A stretch of 64,000 nt of DNA from NCBI GenBank assembly GCA_023898505.1, contig CP060226.1, forward strand, positions 372,001-436,000, given 5' to 3'. This DNA comes from Candidatus Peribacteria bacterium (GTDB taxonomy: Bacteria > Patescibacteriota > Gracilibacteria > BD1-5 > UBA6164). The notes beneath the pieces were generated by a model, which worked only from the letters and a program-made list of their open reading frames with translations, did no database searches and was not told the DNA's origin. Of this stretch, positions 10,105-19,643 are shown piece after piece. Within the stretch, counting starts at the first letter, position 1; every line of letters starts with the position of its first letter. A program made the position numbers and the translations under genes.

Positions 10105-11862
10105 TTATTTTTCTACTTCTATACGCATAAAAAGTGGTTCTCCCTTTTCTTTGATTTCAAATACAGGAGTTTCCGATCTCAAAGTATGGAGTTCTCCGTT
10201 TTCTAGTCTCGTTTCGTAATCAGTAAGTCCAAGCTTGTGAAACATCTCGCTCATTTTTTCAGGGAAAAATGGATATAGACACATACCTACTTGTCTGAGT
10301 CACTCAGCAATGGTATACAACACCTCTCTTGTTTTTTCTTCATCGGTTTTAATGAGCTTCCACGGTTCATTTTCATCGGTATATTTGTTTATTTTATCAA
10401 GAGTGTAAAAACTAATATCTAAAGCTCATTTTAAATCATAATGTGAAACAAATGTATCAACCTCGGTATAATATACATCTCAAAGCCAATTATTAATCTT
10501 TTCTCAATCAATAATAGCTCGATTATCCATTAAAATTCCATCTATTCCCTCGCCCAATGGGAGAGGGCTAGGGTGAGGGCTTGGAAGTTTGAGACTTAAC
10601 ACCACTACCCTATTTACTAAATTCCCCAGATTATTTGCAAGCTTTGCATTGTAGGTTTCGATAGCACTCTTTCTGTCATAATCGCCGTCATTTCCGATAG
10701 GTATTGCTGAGAGCATATAGAGGGTCAAAAGTTCTTTTGAATACTCCGTTGCATATGATACTGGTTCGATAACATTTCCCAAAGACTTACTCATCTTTTG
10801 TCCATCCACGGTAAAATATCCTCACGTCAGTATCGTCGCTGGAAGTTTTTCACGATCTGTTTCTACATAGTGAAGTACCCCCTCTCTCTCTTCTCCAAGT
10901 CCAAAATAACTCGCAAGCATTGCTGGCCAATAAATCGCATGAAAACGGATAATATCCTTACCCACGATATGCACATCTGCCGGCCACACATCTGACTCAT
11001 CATAAAACATCTTACCATCAATCTCTACTCCCCTCGCTCCTTGGGAGAGGGGTTGGGGGTGAGGGCTATATTTACAGCTCGTATAGTAATTAAAGAGCGC
11101 ATCAAACCAGACATAGGTTACCTGTGATGGGTCAAACGGAAGTGGGATCCCAAAGGTATTGGTTTCTCTAGAAATAGAGAAGTCTTCCAGCCCTCTTTCG
11201 ACAAAAGCAATCACCTCATTGAAACGAAACTTTGGAACCACAAACTCAGGATTCGCCTCATAAAACTCTTGCATCCACGTTTGATACTTTGAAAGCTTGA
11301 AAAAATAATTCTTTTCTTTGATTTTATCTGGTTCTTTTAGGTGATCAGGACAGACTCTGACATATTGACCAATCCCTCCCCCTTCGGGTACTCCCTTTAC
11401 GTCTAAAGGGAGAGTTTTATTTGTAGCTGTATCGAGAATTACTAAATCATCGTCTTTTTTAAAGGCTTCACAGCCAACACAGTACATCCCTTCGTATTCT
11501 CCTTCATAGATATCTCCTCTCTTATGACAGGTCGTCAGTACCTCTTGTACGAGTGTATGATGACGTTTTTCCGTCGTACGGATAAAGTCGGTATAATCCA
11601 GATTGAAAAAATCCCAGACTTTTTTGTGTTCGTTCGCCATAGTATCCAGGTACTCCATAATTGGAACCCCCTGCTCTTCAGCTTTTATTACTGCTTTTTG
11701 GCTATTTTCATCAATTCCTGTGGTAAATCTTGCCTTCTTCCCAGAAATTTTCGCATACTTATAGAGAGTATTAGCAATGATGGAACTATAAAAGTGCCCC
11801 ACATGTGGGAGACCATTTCCATAATAAATCGGTGTCGTTACGTAAAATTTTTCTTTTTGCAT
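10105..11862 (-). CDS. metG: Methionyl-tRNA synthetase
   Basis: A 585-residue class I aminoacyl-tRNA synthetase. Seen: N-terminal TPIYYGNGLPHVGHFYS (HIGH equivalent HVGH), zinc-knuckle cysteines in YCVGCEAF, DGQKMSKSLGN (KMSKS), and a helical anticodon-binding domain INKYTDENEPWKL. A UGA just before YFTVDGQKMSKS and five more in the C-terminal part are read as Gly. Three separate in-frame repeat insertions interrupt the protein at about 11365-11413, 11024-11069 and 10534-10586. All leave flanking motifs intact. No C-terminal tRNA-binding (Arc1p-like) domain is present. Confidence 0.97.
10534..10586. repeat. In-frame repeat in metG (PHPSPLPLGEG type)
   Basis: CTCCC/GGGAG-type imperfect palindrome, translated as PSPHPSPLPLGEGID, inside the anticodon-binding region of MetRS. 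The same type is seen at 11024-11069, 26596-26642 and 49383-49425. Confidence 0.8.
11024..11069. repeat. In-frame repeat in metG (PHPQPLSQGARG type)
   Basis: Imperfect palindrome around CCCTCGCTCC..GGGAGAGGGG, translated in frame between the NYYTSCKY and IDGKMFYDES segments of MetRS. Confidence 0.8.
11365..11413. repeat. In-frame repeat in metG, identical to copy in cysS
   Basis: This 49-base stretch is identical to 17725-17773 in cysS, is read in the same frame in both (LPLDVKGVPEGGGIGQ) and contains the palindrome CTCCCTTTA..TAAAGGGAG. It lies between the zinc-knuckle region and the VRVCPDH segment of MetRS. Confidence 0.92.
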
Positions 11863-11931
11863 ATCTACAGTTTATCAGTATGTATGTAACATCTCTTTTA
11901 TACTATTTTTCGTTTATTTTACAAGCAAAAT

Positions 11932-12471
11932 ATGGATTTTATTATCTCCCTCATCCTTTCACTTTTTCTCATCCTCGTGATGTTTTTATTTTTCCTCTCA
12001 TTTGCCAATGGAATCATCTACAAGGTTCCGCAAGTATCTACCTTTAACTCTGATTTTCGTGTCATGAGACCATGACTAAAAAAGTATGACTTACAAGGAA
12101 AACGTTTTGTAGATCTGGGCTGCGGAATAGGAAGGGTCCTCAGATTCTTCACTAAAGAATTCGGTGTGCAAGCCACAGGATACGAGATAGATCTCTCAAA
12201 TTATCTCATCGGAAAGATACTCAACCTCATTACAAAAATTCCCGTAAATATACAGCTAAAAAACTATCTCAAATCAGACCTCTCACAATTTGAAGTCATC
12301 TATATCTACCTCTATCCGGAACTGATGGAAGTCCTCGATACAAAGATTTGGTCAGAAGCGACACCAGGAACTCTTGTCATCTGTAACGCCTTTCAGTTTG
12401 AAAAAAGAACCCCAATTGAGGTTCTCAAAGATGAAAAAGGAAAGGAAGAAGTCTTTATTTATAGAGTATAA
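11932..12471 (+). CDS. Membrane-anchored class I SAM methyltransferase
   Basis: A 179-residue protein. An N-terminal hydrophobic segment (residues 4-28) precedes a short cytoplasmic domain with SAM motif I VDLGCGIGRVLRFF and an acidic residue ending the next strand (GYEIDLS). It resembles small methyltransferase-domain proteins with a single N-terminal membrane helix; the substrate is unknown. One UGA (MRP-G-LKKY) is Gly. It is divergent from metG. Start ATG 11932, stop TAA. Confidence 0.75.
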
Positions 12472-12487
12472 ATATCTCGAGAACGCC

Positions 12488-12541
12488 TCTTAATTCTTAA
12501 TCTTCCCTTGATGACAAGGGAAGTACCGAAGTATGAAGGGA
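12488..12541. repeat. Intergenic palindromic repeat
   Basis: CTTCCCTTG..CAAGGGAAG palindrome followed by a GAAGGGATGGGTT tail. It resembles, in degenerate form, the palindrome plus GGTTGGGATGG tail of the 53-55 kb repeats. It lies between convergent genes and could also act as a terminator. Confidence 0.55.
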
Positions 12542-12545
12542 TGGG

Positions 12546-13400
12546 TTAATTCACATCCTTATTCCCCATGTTCATCTTCTTTCCGCAAACCATACAATAA
12601 TTTGCTGTTTTCGGATTACGTTCGGTACAACGAGGACACTGACGAGTACGACGATTAAGGTTCGACATCGTATGATTTTTTGAAGTCTCAGAAAACACCA
12701 TAATCGTTACGGCTGATACAAGCGCAAGTACCAATGGTCATACAAACACCAAGATAGATCACATAATTCTTCCTCCATTACTCAAAGGAACCATATCTCC
12801 ATACCCCACCGTTGTCATCGTTACGAGTCCCCACCAGAGAGTTAAGGGAATGGAAGTAAACTTTGTGTCAATAACGGTATGTTCAAAGTGATAGACAAAA
12901 AATGAACCGATAAAGAGAATTACAAAAAACAAAAGAAATACCGCCTTATATTCATCGATATAATCCTTGAGCGCCTTGATAAACCCAGCAGTGAGAGGAA
13001 TACGCTTCACAAGACGAAGCATCCTCAAAACACGAAGGATTCTGAGGACTTTGAGTGTATCTCCCACAGCAAAAAGCCCCAAGAAAAACGGAGCGAAAGA
13101 AAGAAAATCAATCACACGACTCGGAGAAAGTATAAACTTCAACTTCTCTTTTGCAGAAGCCAGACGATACAGATATTCAGAAAGAAACACACTCGATATA
13201 AATCCATCAAATATCAAAAAAGTACGCTCAAATACCACAGAATGATTCCCGATACTTTCAAATATAAGAATACCGATAAATAGAAACAGTAAGATATTTA
13301 TGAGTGTATTCAAGGCATTTCCTACATTATTACTCGGATCATCAAGTATATTTTCATACTTGGAGCGATCGTAGTAAAAAGTTTGTGATAGAGAGCTCAT
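12546..13400 (-). CDS. Voltage-gated-like K+ channel with C-terminal zinc ribbon
   Basis: A 284-residue ion channel with six transmembrane segments. S4 carries a regularly spaced Arg/Lys ladder (LRILRVLRMLRLVKR) and the pore has the K+ selectivity filter TVGYGD (about residue 200). S6 contains two UGA-encoded Gly. The C-terminus ends in a four-Cys zinc ribbon, CPRC...YCMVCGKK, an unusual tail for this family. ATG 13400 is preferred over an in-frame ATG at 13445 because a TATACT -10-like box lies between them. It probably sets membrane potential or K+ flux. Confidence 0.9.
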
Positions 13401-13558
13401 ATGGTCGCAATTATCAATAATCTTGTATAGTATAACATATTTCAAAGAGAAGAAAACAAATAGCCCTAGACAGAATCTAAAGCTATTTTTTAATCATCCA
13501 TTTTATTAAAGGCAAGATCTCACAAATGTAGCAGAAGAGATGATATTGAGGTAAGATT

Positions 13559-14791
13559 TTATTTCCCCAAGGCATCGAGTCGACGAAGCACGCTCGGATG
13601 AGAATAATAAAAGAACTCATAGGCTGGGTGCGGACGAAGATTGGAGAGATTATTTCTCGATAATTTTTTGAGGGCACTTTTGAGTTCTTCGGCATTATAA
13701 TTTGCTCTGGAGTAAGCATCTGCCTCATACTCATTCTTTCTACTGAGGACATTTCCAGCAAGCCCGAGGATGATAGAAATAGGAGTAAAAAGGATCGCAA
13801 ATGCAATAATCCCAACATGAAAACTTCCGTGTACAGCTCCAAGCGATTCTGAAATCTCAGCATACCCAAGGGAGAGTCACAAGATATACATCATCACTCC
13901 CGTTTGGATGATAGAAAATGCTAGCATCTGCAATGTATGCTTGTGCTTGTAGTGCCCAATCTCATGAGCAAGTACTGCAACGATTTCTTCTGTTGTCATA
14001 TCTTGTACGAGCGTATCAAAAAGCACGATTCGTTTTTTGGGACCAAATCCTGAAAAATATGCATTTCCCTTACTGCTTCTTTTCGAACCATCCATTAAGT
14101 AGATATTATCGAGTTGAAATCCGACTTTTTTTGCAAATGCCTGTATCGCCTGTCTCAATTCTCCATCTTCAAGTGGTGTTTGTTTGTTAAAGAGTGGGAC
14201 AATCAGTGTGGAGTAAAACATCATAAAAAACACACTAAATCCCGTTAAGAGGAACCACGCCAGTATCCAGAAATACTCAGAAAACAGTGCATATATCGAA
14301 ACAACGAGAGAAAGTATGACTCCTCCGATAATCGCCGTTAATACCAGAGACTTGAGTGTGTCTCCCCAAAAAAGTTTTGGGGTCATCTTATTAAACCCAT
14401 ATTTTTCCTCGATAACAAAGTGTGAATAATACGAAAACGGCAAACTGATAATTGTCTGCACAAGGATAATGATTCCAAAGAAATACAATGCTTGAAGTAT
14501 CGCCGAACTCGTCCAATCAGACACGAGCGAATCGAGGATTCCAAATCCTCAAAAAACTACTACCACAAGCATCACCGCAAAAGAAAAGGTTCCAGAAAAA
14601 ATAGAAAATACATATTTTTCTTTTTCATATTTTTGGGACTTTTTATATTTTTCTTCATCGTAGATTTCAGAGAGTTCCTCTGGAAGCGTATCTGACCAAT
14701 TACGAGTATTGAGATAGGCTAGAAATTTTGTCAGGACAAATTCAAAAATCAAGAGTCATATGATAATATAGAGGATATTTTCAGGGTTCAT
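13559..14791 (-). CDS. M48 (Ste24/HtpX-like) membrane zinc metalloprotease
   Basis: A 410-residue CAAX-protease-type M48 peptidase. Multiple membrane helices surround the zinc site HEIGH (in VAVLAHEIGHYKHKH), and the third ligand is the Glu of NEYEADAY. GSKRSSKGNAYFSGFG matches the conserved M48A segment. Four UGA codons are Gly, including two before GFGILDS and one after MMYIL. In bacteria such proteases degrade or process membrane proteins. Start ATG 14791; the HicA stop lies 6 bases upstream on the same strand. Confidence 0.93.
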
Positions 14792-14796
14792 AGATA

Positions 14797-15012
14797 TTAT
14801 TTAATGTTTTTAAATGCTTCATTTGTAAGTCAAAGATCGTTGATGATTTCCTTAATTACTCCTTTAGATATATTTCTTCAAGGATGATTCGGAATAACTA
14901 CCATTACACCTTCTGTATTCATCCAGATTTCATGACTTCATCTTGCCTCTCGTTTTAATGAAAATCAACACTTCTTAATCCTCTTTACCACATCATTATA
15001 TGTGTAATTCAT
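14797..15012 (-). CDS. hicA: HicA-family mRNA interferase toxin
   Basis: A 71-residue double-stranded RNA-binding-fold toxin. The HicA core GSHEIW (Gly by UGA), VVIPNHPGRNISKGVIKEII and LGLTNEAF are visible. The catalytic His lies in GSH. Four UGA codons are present in 71, so the toxin can be made only by a UGA-Gly ribosome. It follows its antitoxin (15033-15248) by 20 bases and is probably co-transcribed. Confidence 0.9.
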
Positions 15013-15032
15013 GATTCACATATAATCAGATG

Positions 15033-15248
15033 TTATAATGATAATTCTAACTTTTTAAATCATGAACAAGTAGATATTTCTTTCGTTTTTTGTTCTATAA
15101 AATCTTTTTTTAATTCAATAGCCTGTTTATACACATCCCAAAAATTACTCATAGCCTCATCTAGGGTATCACCAGTAGCATATACTCCTTGAATTCAAAC
15201 TAACTTTACAAAAAAAGAAGTTTTTTCCCTTAATATTTGTAACTTCAT
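15033..15248 (-). CDS. hicB: HicB-family antitoxin
   Basis: A 71-residue partial-RNase-H-fold antitoxin with the typical strand FFVKLVGIQGVYATGDTLDEAMSNFWD (first Gly by UGA). No C-terminal DNA-binding domain is visible, so it may neutralise HicA without strong autorepression. It precedes hicA in the order antitoxin then toxin. Confidence 0.85.
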
Positions 15249-15311
15249 ATTTTTTATACTTAAGAATACACTCTAAATTATAGTTATTATCAAAATAACA
15301 CAAATATTTAC

Positions 15312-15986
15312 TTAACTTTCTTTCCTCAACTCCAGATAACAAAACTTTCTCCTGTCTCCACGAAACATCTGCTCAAACTCGGTAGTTTTTGTATTATTCG
15401 CGAGATTATCCTCGACATAGTCAAAGCTCTGGAGGTGGATATTCCACTGAGTAGTTGCTACTTCTTCAAGTACAAACTGAAAATAGTCTTCATGATCGGT
15501 TTTAATGTAGAGCTTGCCTCATGATTTCGTTATACGATATACATCCTCTAAGAATCCTCTTTGTAATAATCGATGTTTTTTCTGTCTATCTTTTGCAGCC
15601 CAAGGGTCCGGAAAAAATACCACCGTTTCACGTATCTCTCCCCCTCAAAATATCGTTCCAATTTTTTGCCCATACTCTTTTAGAAGTACAAAATTAGTAG
15701 TATCAGTTCCAGAAGACTGAGCATAATTTGATTTATTTCCTAAACACTTTTCTGCAGTACTATAGAGTCGCTTATACTTAATCTCCATACCGATATAGTT
15801 TTTTTCTGGGTGATCGTGTACCTCACTTGAAAAAAAGTTTCCATGCCCCGTCCCGATTTCCAAGACTAATGCGTGGTCATTTTCAAAATACTCGCACCAC
15901 TTCCCTTGTTTCCCATAGATATCCTCCTCTTTCGTGAAAATATATGGATGAGCTAATACTTTTTCAATATAGGGATTGTTTTTCAT
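15312..15986 (-). CDS. trmB: tRNA (guanine-N7-)-methyltransferase
   Basis: A 224-residue TrmB, which methylates G46 of tRNA. SAM motif I is LEIGTGHGNF, followed by PEKNYIGMEIKYKRL and the family motif VVFFPDPWAAKDRQKKHRL. The C-terminal part includes YIKTDHEDYF and KTTEFEQMFR. UGA codons encode Gly before GEIRETVVFF and at KS-G-GKLYIKTD, both usual Gly positions. Start ATG 15986. Confidence 0.95.
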
Positions 15987-15989
15987 GTT

Positions 15990-16859
15990 TTACGCAAAAT
16001 AGATAAGTATAACTCCAAAGACAATAATCGTTCCTACCATTGCTTTCTTTAATACGCCTTGCTCTTTAAAAAATAATCCTCCAAAAATAATAACAAGTAG
16101 CATACTGGCAATTTTAATTGCCGATAAATACGAAACAAATAGGTACTGAATGGCGAACATCTGAGTGATATGACTTCCTGCGTAAAAAGCAAATGTCGAA
16201 CCAAATGATAGATATTTTTTCTTCACTACCTGCATATCCTGCACATAGCTCTGTTTCATATCCTTGAGGCTCATAACAAGGAGAAATACATTCATCATAA
16301 ATATCCAGAAAACGGGAGATGTCTCAGTTACGCCAATTTTGTCAAAGATATTAGTAAAACTATAACAGACGATGGTTACCAGATACAGTCTAGCGCCTGG
16401 ATCTCTCCAAAAGAATAAAATAGGGTCTATAAAACGACTATGATATTTTTGTAAATTCAAAAGATACGTTCAAAAAAGAACTGAAAAAATTCCAAGAAAT
16501 CAAAGAAGAGAAGGGTATTCATGAAGGATGATAGCTCCCAAAATAATGACACCAACACCAATCATTCCCTTAAGTGGAGCAATATACGAGATGTCCCCTA
16601 CTTGAAAGGCCTTGAAGCTAAACAATTTCCCAATGTAAAACAAAATGCCTGAAAGAAAAAATATCCCCCAAAACTTCAGGCTCAAATCTGGGATACCTTC
16701 ATAAATAACAAATGGAAACCAAAAAAGAACACTGAGTCAGGACAGTAAGAAAATCATCGTATTACTATCAATCCCCTTAAGATTATGCTTGATAGCAATT
16801 TCTTTAAACGCTTGCAGAAATGAACTTGCAACCGCAAGTAAAAAACCAATCTCGACCAT
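15990..16859 (-). CDS. EamA/DMT-family membrane transporter
   Basis: A 289-residue protein with about ten hydrophobic segments arranged as two five-helix halves, each with the EamA-like end pattern (GVGVIILGAIILHE and VIIFGGLFFKEQG). The family exports metabolites or carries drug/nucleotide-sugar-type substrates; the substrate cannot be told. UGA codons are Gly at three places in the first half. It ends 3 bases before trmB starts, so it is probably co-transcribed with it. Start ATG 16859. Confidence 0.88.
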
Positions 16860-16869
16860 ATGTATTTTT

Positions 16870-18390
16870 TTATACTTTCTCTACCCTACTTCCACTCCTA
16901 TCATCGATCACGGTATACCCAGCATCTTCGATTTCTTGCCTCAACCTGTCCGCCATATCAAAATCTTTGTTTTCCTTTGCTTGTTTCCTTTGCTCAAGTT
17001 TCTGCTGTATTTCCTGAGGGACTTCATCTTCTTCTCAGAGAGCGAAGTTCATAATTCCGAGAACTTCATTTAGTGTTTGCAACATATCAACAAGAGAGGC
17101 TATTTCCTCAGAAGAAAAACTTCCTTCACGAACTCCTGTATTTATAAACTTCTGTAATCAAAAGAAGACTGCCAAAGCTTCTGGAATATTGAAATCATCC
17201 TCAAGTGTTTCGATATAGCGATTGATAATCTCTTGCATATACTCTCGAAACTCAATACTTACTTCACTACTTTTTGCTTTCTCCTTTTCCCTTTCTACTA
17301 CTTTTAGCATCTCATCAATTCCTCCAATCGTCTGTATACTGGCACCAAGCTTATCAAAACTAAAATCAATGCTGTCTTTGTATTTTCCATTGATAAAAGA
17401 AAGGCGTATCGCTCTATAAAGCACATCTCTATTTTTCACCTCAATCTTTCCCTCATCTGCAAACTTCTCAATATCCTCAAGGGTATAAAAATTACCAAGA
17501 GACTTACTCATCTTTTTCCCATCTACCATCAAGTGCCCACTATGCAGCCAATACTGACAGAATTCTTTTTTTGTACATGCCTCCGTCTGAGCGATTTCGT
17601 TTTGATGATGTGGAAAAATTAGATCACATCCACCCATATGGATATCAATCTGAGGACCAAAGTACTTCATATTACACGCACTACACTCGATATGCCAACC
17701 AGGACGCCCCTTAATTATAACTTTTTGACCAATCCCTCCCCCTTCGGGTACTCCCTTTACGTCTAAAGGGAGATTGTTCGGAACTTCAAATTCTTCTTCC
17801 CAGAAGTTGTCTCCGTCTTCAGAAGTCCACGCTTTCCAAAGAGCAAAATCAGAAGCAGATTCTTTATCATATTCATCGTTATTTACACGCGCTCCCGCTT
17901 TCATCCCTGACATATCAAGATGCGCAAGTTGCCCATACTTCTTAAACGCCGAGATATCATAATACACACTTCCATCATCTGAGAGATAGGCATATCCCCT
18001 TCTCAGCATCGTATTGATCATACGAACCATCTCTGGGATGAGTGTCGTTACCGGAACAACATTATCTGCTTTCTCGATACCTAATTTCTCGATATCCTCT
18101 AAAAATATCTTGGTATACTTACGGGTAAAACTGCGAAGATCTTCGCCTGCTTTCTGACTATCACGAATCGTCTTGTCATCGACATCGGTGATATTCATCG
18201 TTGTATGTACATCATAACCGAGAAATTTCAAGCTCTTTACCACAATATCTTCAAACACAAAACTACGAAGATTTCCAATATGTGCATAATTATATACCGT
18301 AGGTCCACAATAGTAGACCTTTACCTGACGACTACTGAGTGGTGTAAACTCTTCTTTCGTTCGAGTTTTTGTATTATAAACTTTTAGCAT
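16870..18390 (-). CDS. cysS: Cysteinyl-tRNA synthetase
   Basis: A 506-residue class I synthetase. Seen: zinc-ligand region YYCGPTVYNYAHIGNLRS (HIGN), TDVDDKTI, WHIECSACNMKYFG, IHMGGCDLIFPHHQNEIAQ, GKKMSKSLGNFYTL, and C-terminal DFDMADRLRQEIEDAGY. Two UGA codons in the last 100 residues are Gly. A 49-base insertion at 17725-17773, identical to one in metG, adds an LPLDVKGVPEGGG peptide just before the WHIECSA motif. Start ATG 18390. Confidence 0.97.
17725..17773. repeat. In-frame repeat in cysS, identical to copy in metG
   Basis: 49 bases identical to 11365-11413 and translated in the same frame. Exact identity between two unrelated genes implies recent copying. Confidence 0.92.
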
Positions 18391-18418
18391 GTTTAATCTT
18401 TAATAAATAGTTTGCATC

Positions 18419-18484
18419 ATCCTGTACTCGTTACGGAATCAGAATTTGTATTTACCTTTCAATGATCCCGAGGACTCGGGATGA
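18419..18484. repeat. Intergenic pair of palindromic repeats
   Basis: CATCCTGTACTCGTTACGGAAT followed by TCCCGAGGACTCGGGA. It has the same order of units and nearly the same spacing as the pair inside uvrB, but here it is outside coding sequence. Confidence 0.8.
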
Positions 18485-18519
18485 CTATATACGATCTTAA
18501 TTTTCTATTTTACAAGGAA

Positions 18520-18786
18520 TTATTTCCTCTTCCCCCCTTTGTTTCCTTTGCCTCATTGTTTTCTTTTTTCACGAATCATCTCGGAAGCCTTCGCTGGATT
18601 CATGTGTGTTTCTACATTTCCATCGATAATCACCGATGGACCTATCTTACAATTTCCTGTACAAGGACATTCACACACATCAACACTATGCATATCATAG
18701 AGTTCTTTATCGTTTTGTAAACGAGTCAAGATATACTGACTAAAGCGTTCTTTACAGGTCTTTCCTGTACATACTTGTACTTTCAT
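18520..18786 (-). CDS. Thioredoxin-like [2Fe-2S] ferredoxin
   Basis: An 88-residue protein with the NuoE/TRX-like ferredoxin ligand pattern: VCTGKTCKERF near the N-terminus, then VDVCECPCTGNCKIGPSVIIDG. The fold usually carries one [2Fe-2S] cluster. It ends in a Lys/Gly-rich tail reached through a UGA (KRKQ-G-GKGNKGG). The electron partner is unknown. Start ATG 18786. Confidence 0.85.
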
Positions 18787-18894
18787 ATTCTTAACTTAAA
18801 TTATAGTTTCTCTGTCGCAAAAAGTCCGTTCTTTCAATCTTCATTATTTCGACCCTATATTTATAATTATTTTCAGCGTTTTCTCAAAAAATAT

Positions 18895-18921
18895 TTGCTT
18901 AATCGTATTTTTTTATATAAT
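18895..18921 (+). promoter_or_regulatory. Promoter of tRNA-Phe
   Basis: TTGCTT and TATAAT separated by 15 bases, ending 16 bases before the tRNA 5' end. The same short spacing is seen in the TA-array promoters. Confidence 0.65.
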
Positions 18922-18937
18922 ACACAAGCTCAATTTT

Positions 18938-19012
18938 GCCGGGGTAGCTCAGGGGTAGAGCAGGGGACTGAAAATCCCTGTGTCGGTGGTTCAAATCCGC
19001 CTCTCGGCACCA
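18938..19012 (+). tRNA. tRNA-Phe (anticodon GAA), CCA encoded
   Basis: 75 bases folding into a cloverleaf. The acceptor stem is GCCGGGG/TCTCGGC with two G-U pairs, the D loop contains AGCTCAGGGGTAGAGC, and the anticodon stem-loop is GGGGACTGAAAATCCCT with GAA at the anticodon. The T arm is GGTGGTTCAAATCCGCC. The terminal CCA is in the DNA. A strong palindromic terminator follows at once. Confidence 0.95.
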
Positions 19013-19013
19013 T

Positions 19014-19067
19014 GAAAATAATAAAAAAATACGAGAAATTAATTTCTCGTATTTTTTTATTATTTTC
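19014..19067. terminator. Terminator after tRNA-Phe
   Basis: Perfect palindrome of about 54 bases centred on GAGAAATTAATTTCTC with long A and T flanks. It overlaps the stop codon of the convergent gene at 19060, so it can serve both directions. Confidence 0.85.
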
Positions 19068-19545
19068 ATTTAGATTTCTTGCTTATCTTATGAAGTGTGC
19101 GTTTTGCTGCCTTAATTATACTAAATGTTCCTCAGCTAACCTCATCTATAACTTCTGGGATTTCCTCATCTGCCCTTCTTTTCTTTAAAATACTACGAAT
19201 CTGAGAAATCCTTGTTTCAACACCATCAATTTCGGATTTTAATCTTTCAGAGAAATTTATCATAAATACCCGCTGGGACATCTCATTAATAACTCAAGTA
19301 TTAGATGAAACTGTGAATTTAATAGTAGTTGTAGCTCACTCTCTTTCAGGATGAATAATCTCTGTAACTGTAACCACATCTCATTTAGATAGCTCTCCAA
19401 ATGCAAGTATATTTTTATCCTTAGAAAGAGTAAAACTATCTCATACATTAATTTTAGTTGTAAGACTTTGTAATAAAGTTTGTAATTCTCTCTCTAATTG
19501 TTCTACACTTAACTCTGAATATCAATAATCTACTGCTCTATTCAT
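19060..19545 (-). CDS. Hypothetical protein with coiled-coil C-terminal half
   Basis: A 161-residue protein, not recognised. It has eight UGA codons, so the gene is visible only under code 25. The N-terminal part is beta-rich (FTLSKDKNILAFGELSKGD). The C-terminal part is a charged helix (RLKSEIDGVETRISQIRSILKK) ending in a basic tail. No membrane segment. Start ATG 19545; TAA lies within the tRNA terminator. Confidence 0.6.
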
Positions 19546-19605
19546 ATTTAAAAGAGTATTAAAGATTAATAATTACTTAATACTCTTTTATTAATAAAAG
19601 TCAAT

Positions 19606-19643
19606 AAAAAATAAGGAGAAGTATGCACTTCTCCTTATTTTTT
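19606..19643. terminator. Terminator downstream of the HXS-peptide operon
   Basis: Perfect palindrome AAAAAATAAGGAGAAGT / ACTTCTCCTTATTTTTT at the end of the gene at 19642-21999. Confidence 0.85.

Noticed and set aside
13483..13869. A 128-residue minus-strand reading frame with Leu- and Ser-rich stretches.
   Set aside because: It is out of frame with the M48 protease, whose NEYEADAY zinc motif lies in the other frame of the same bases.
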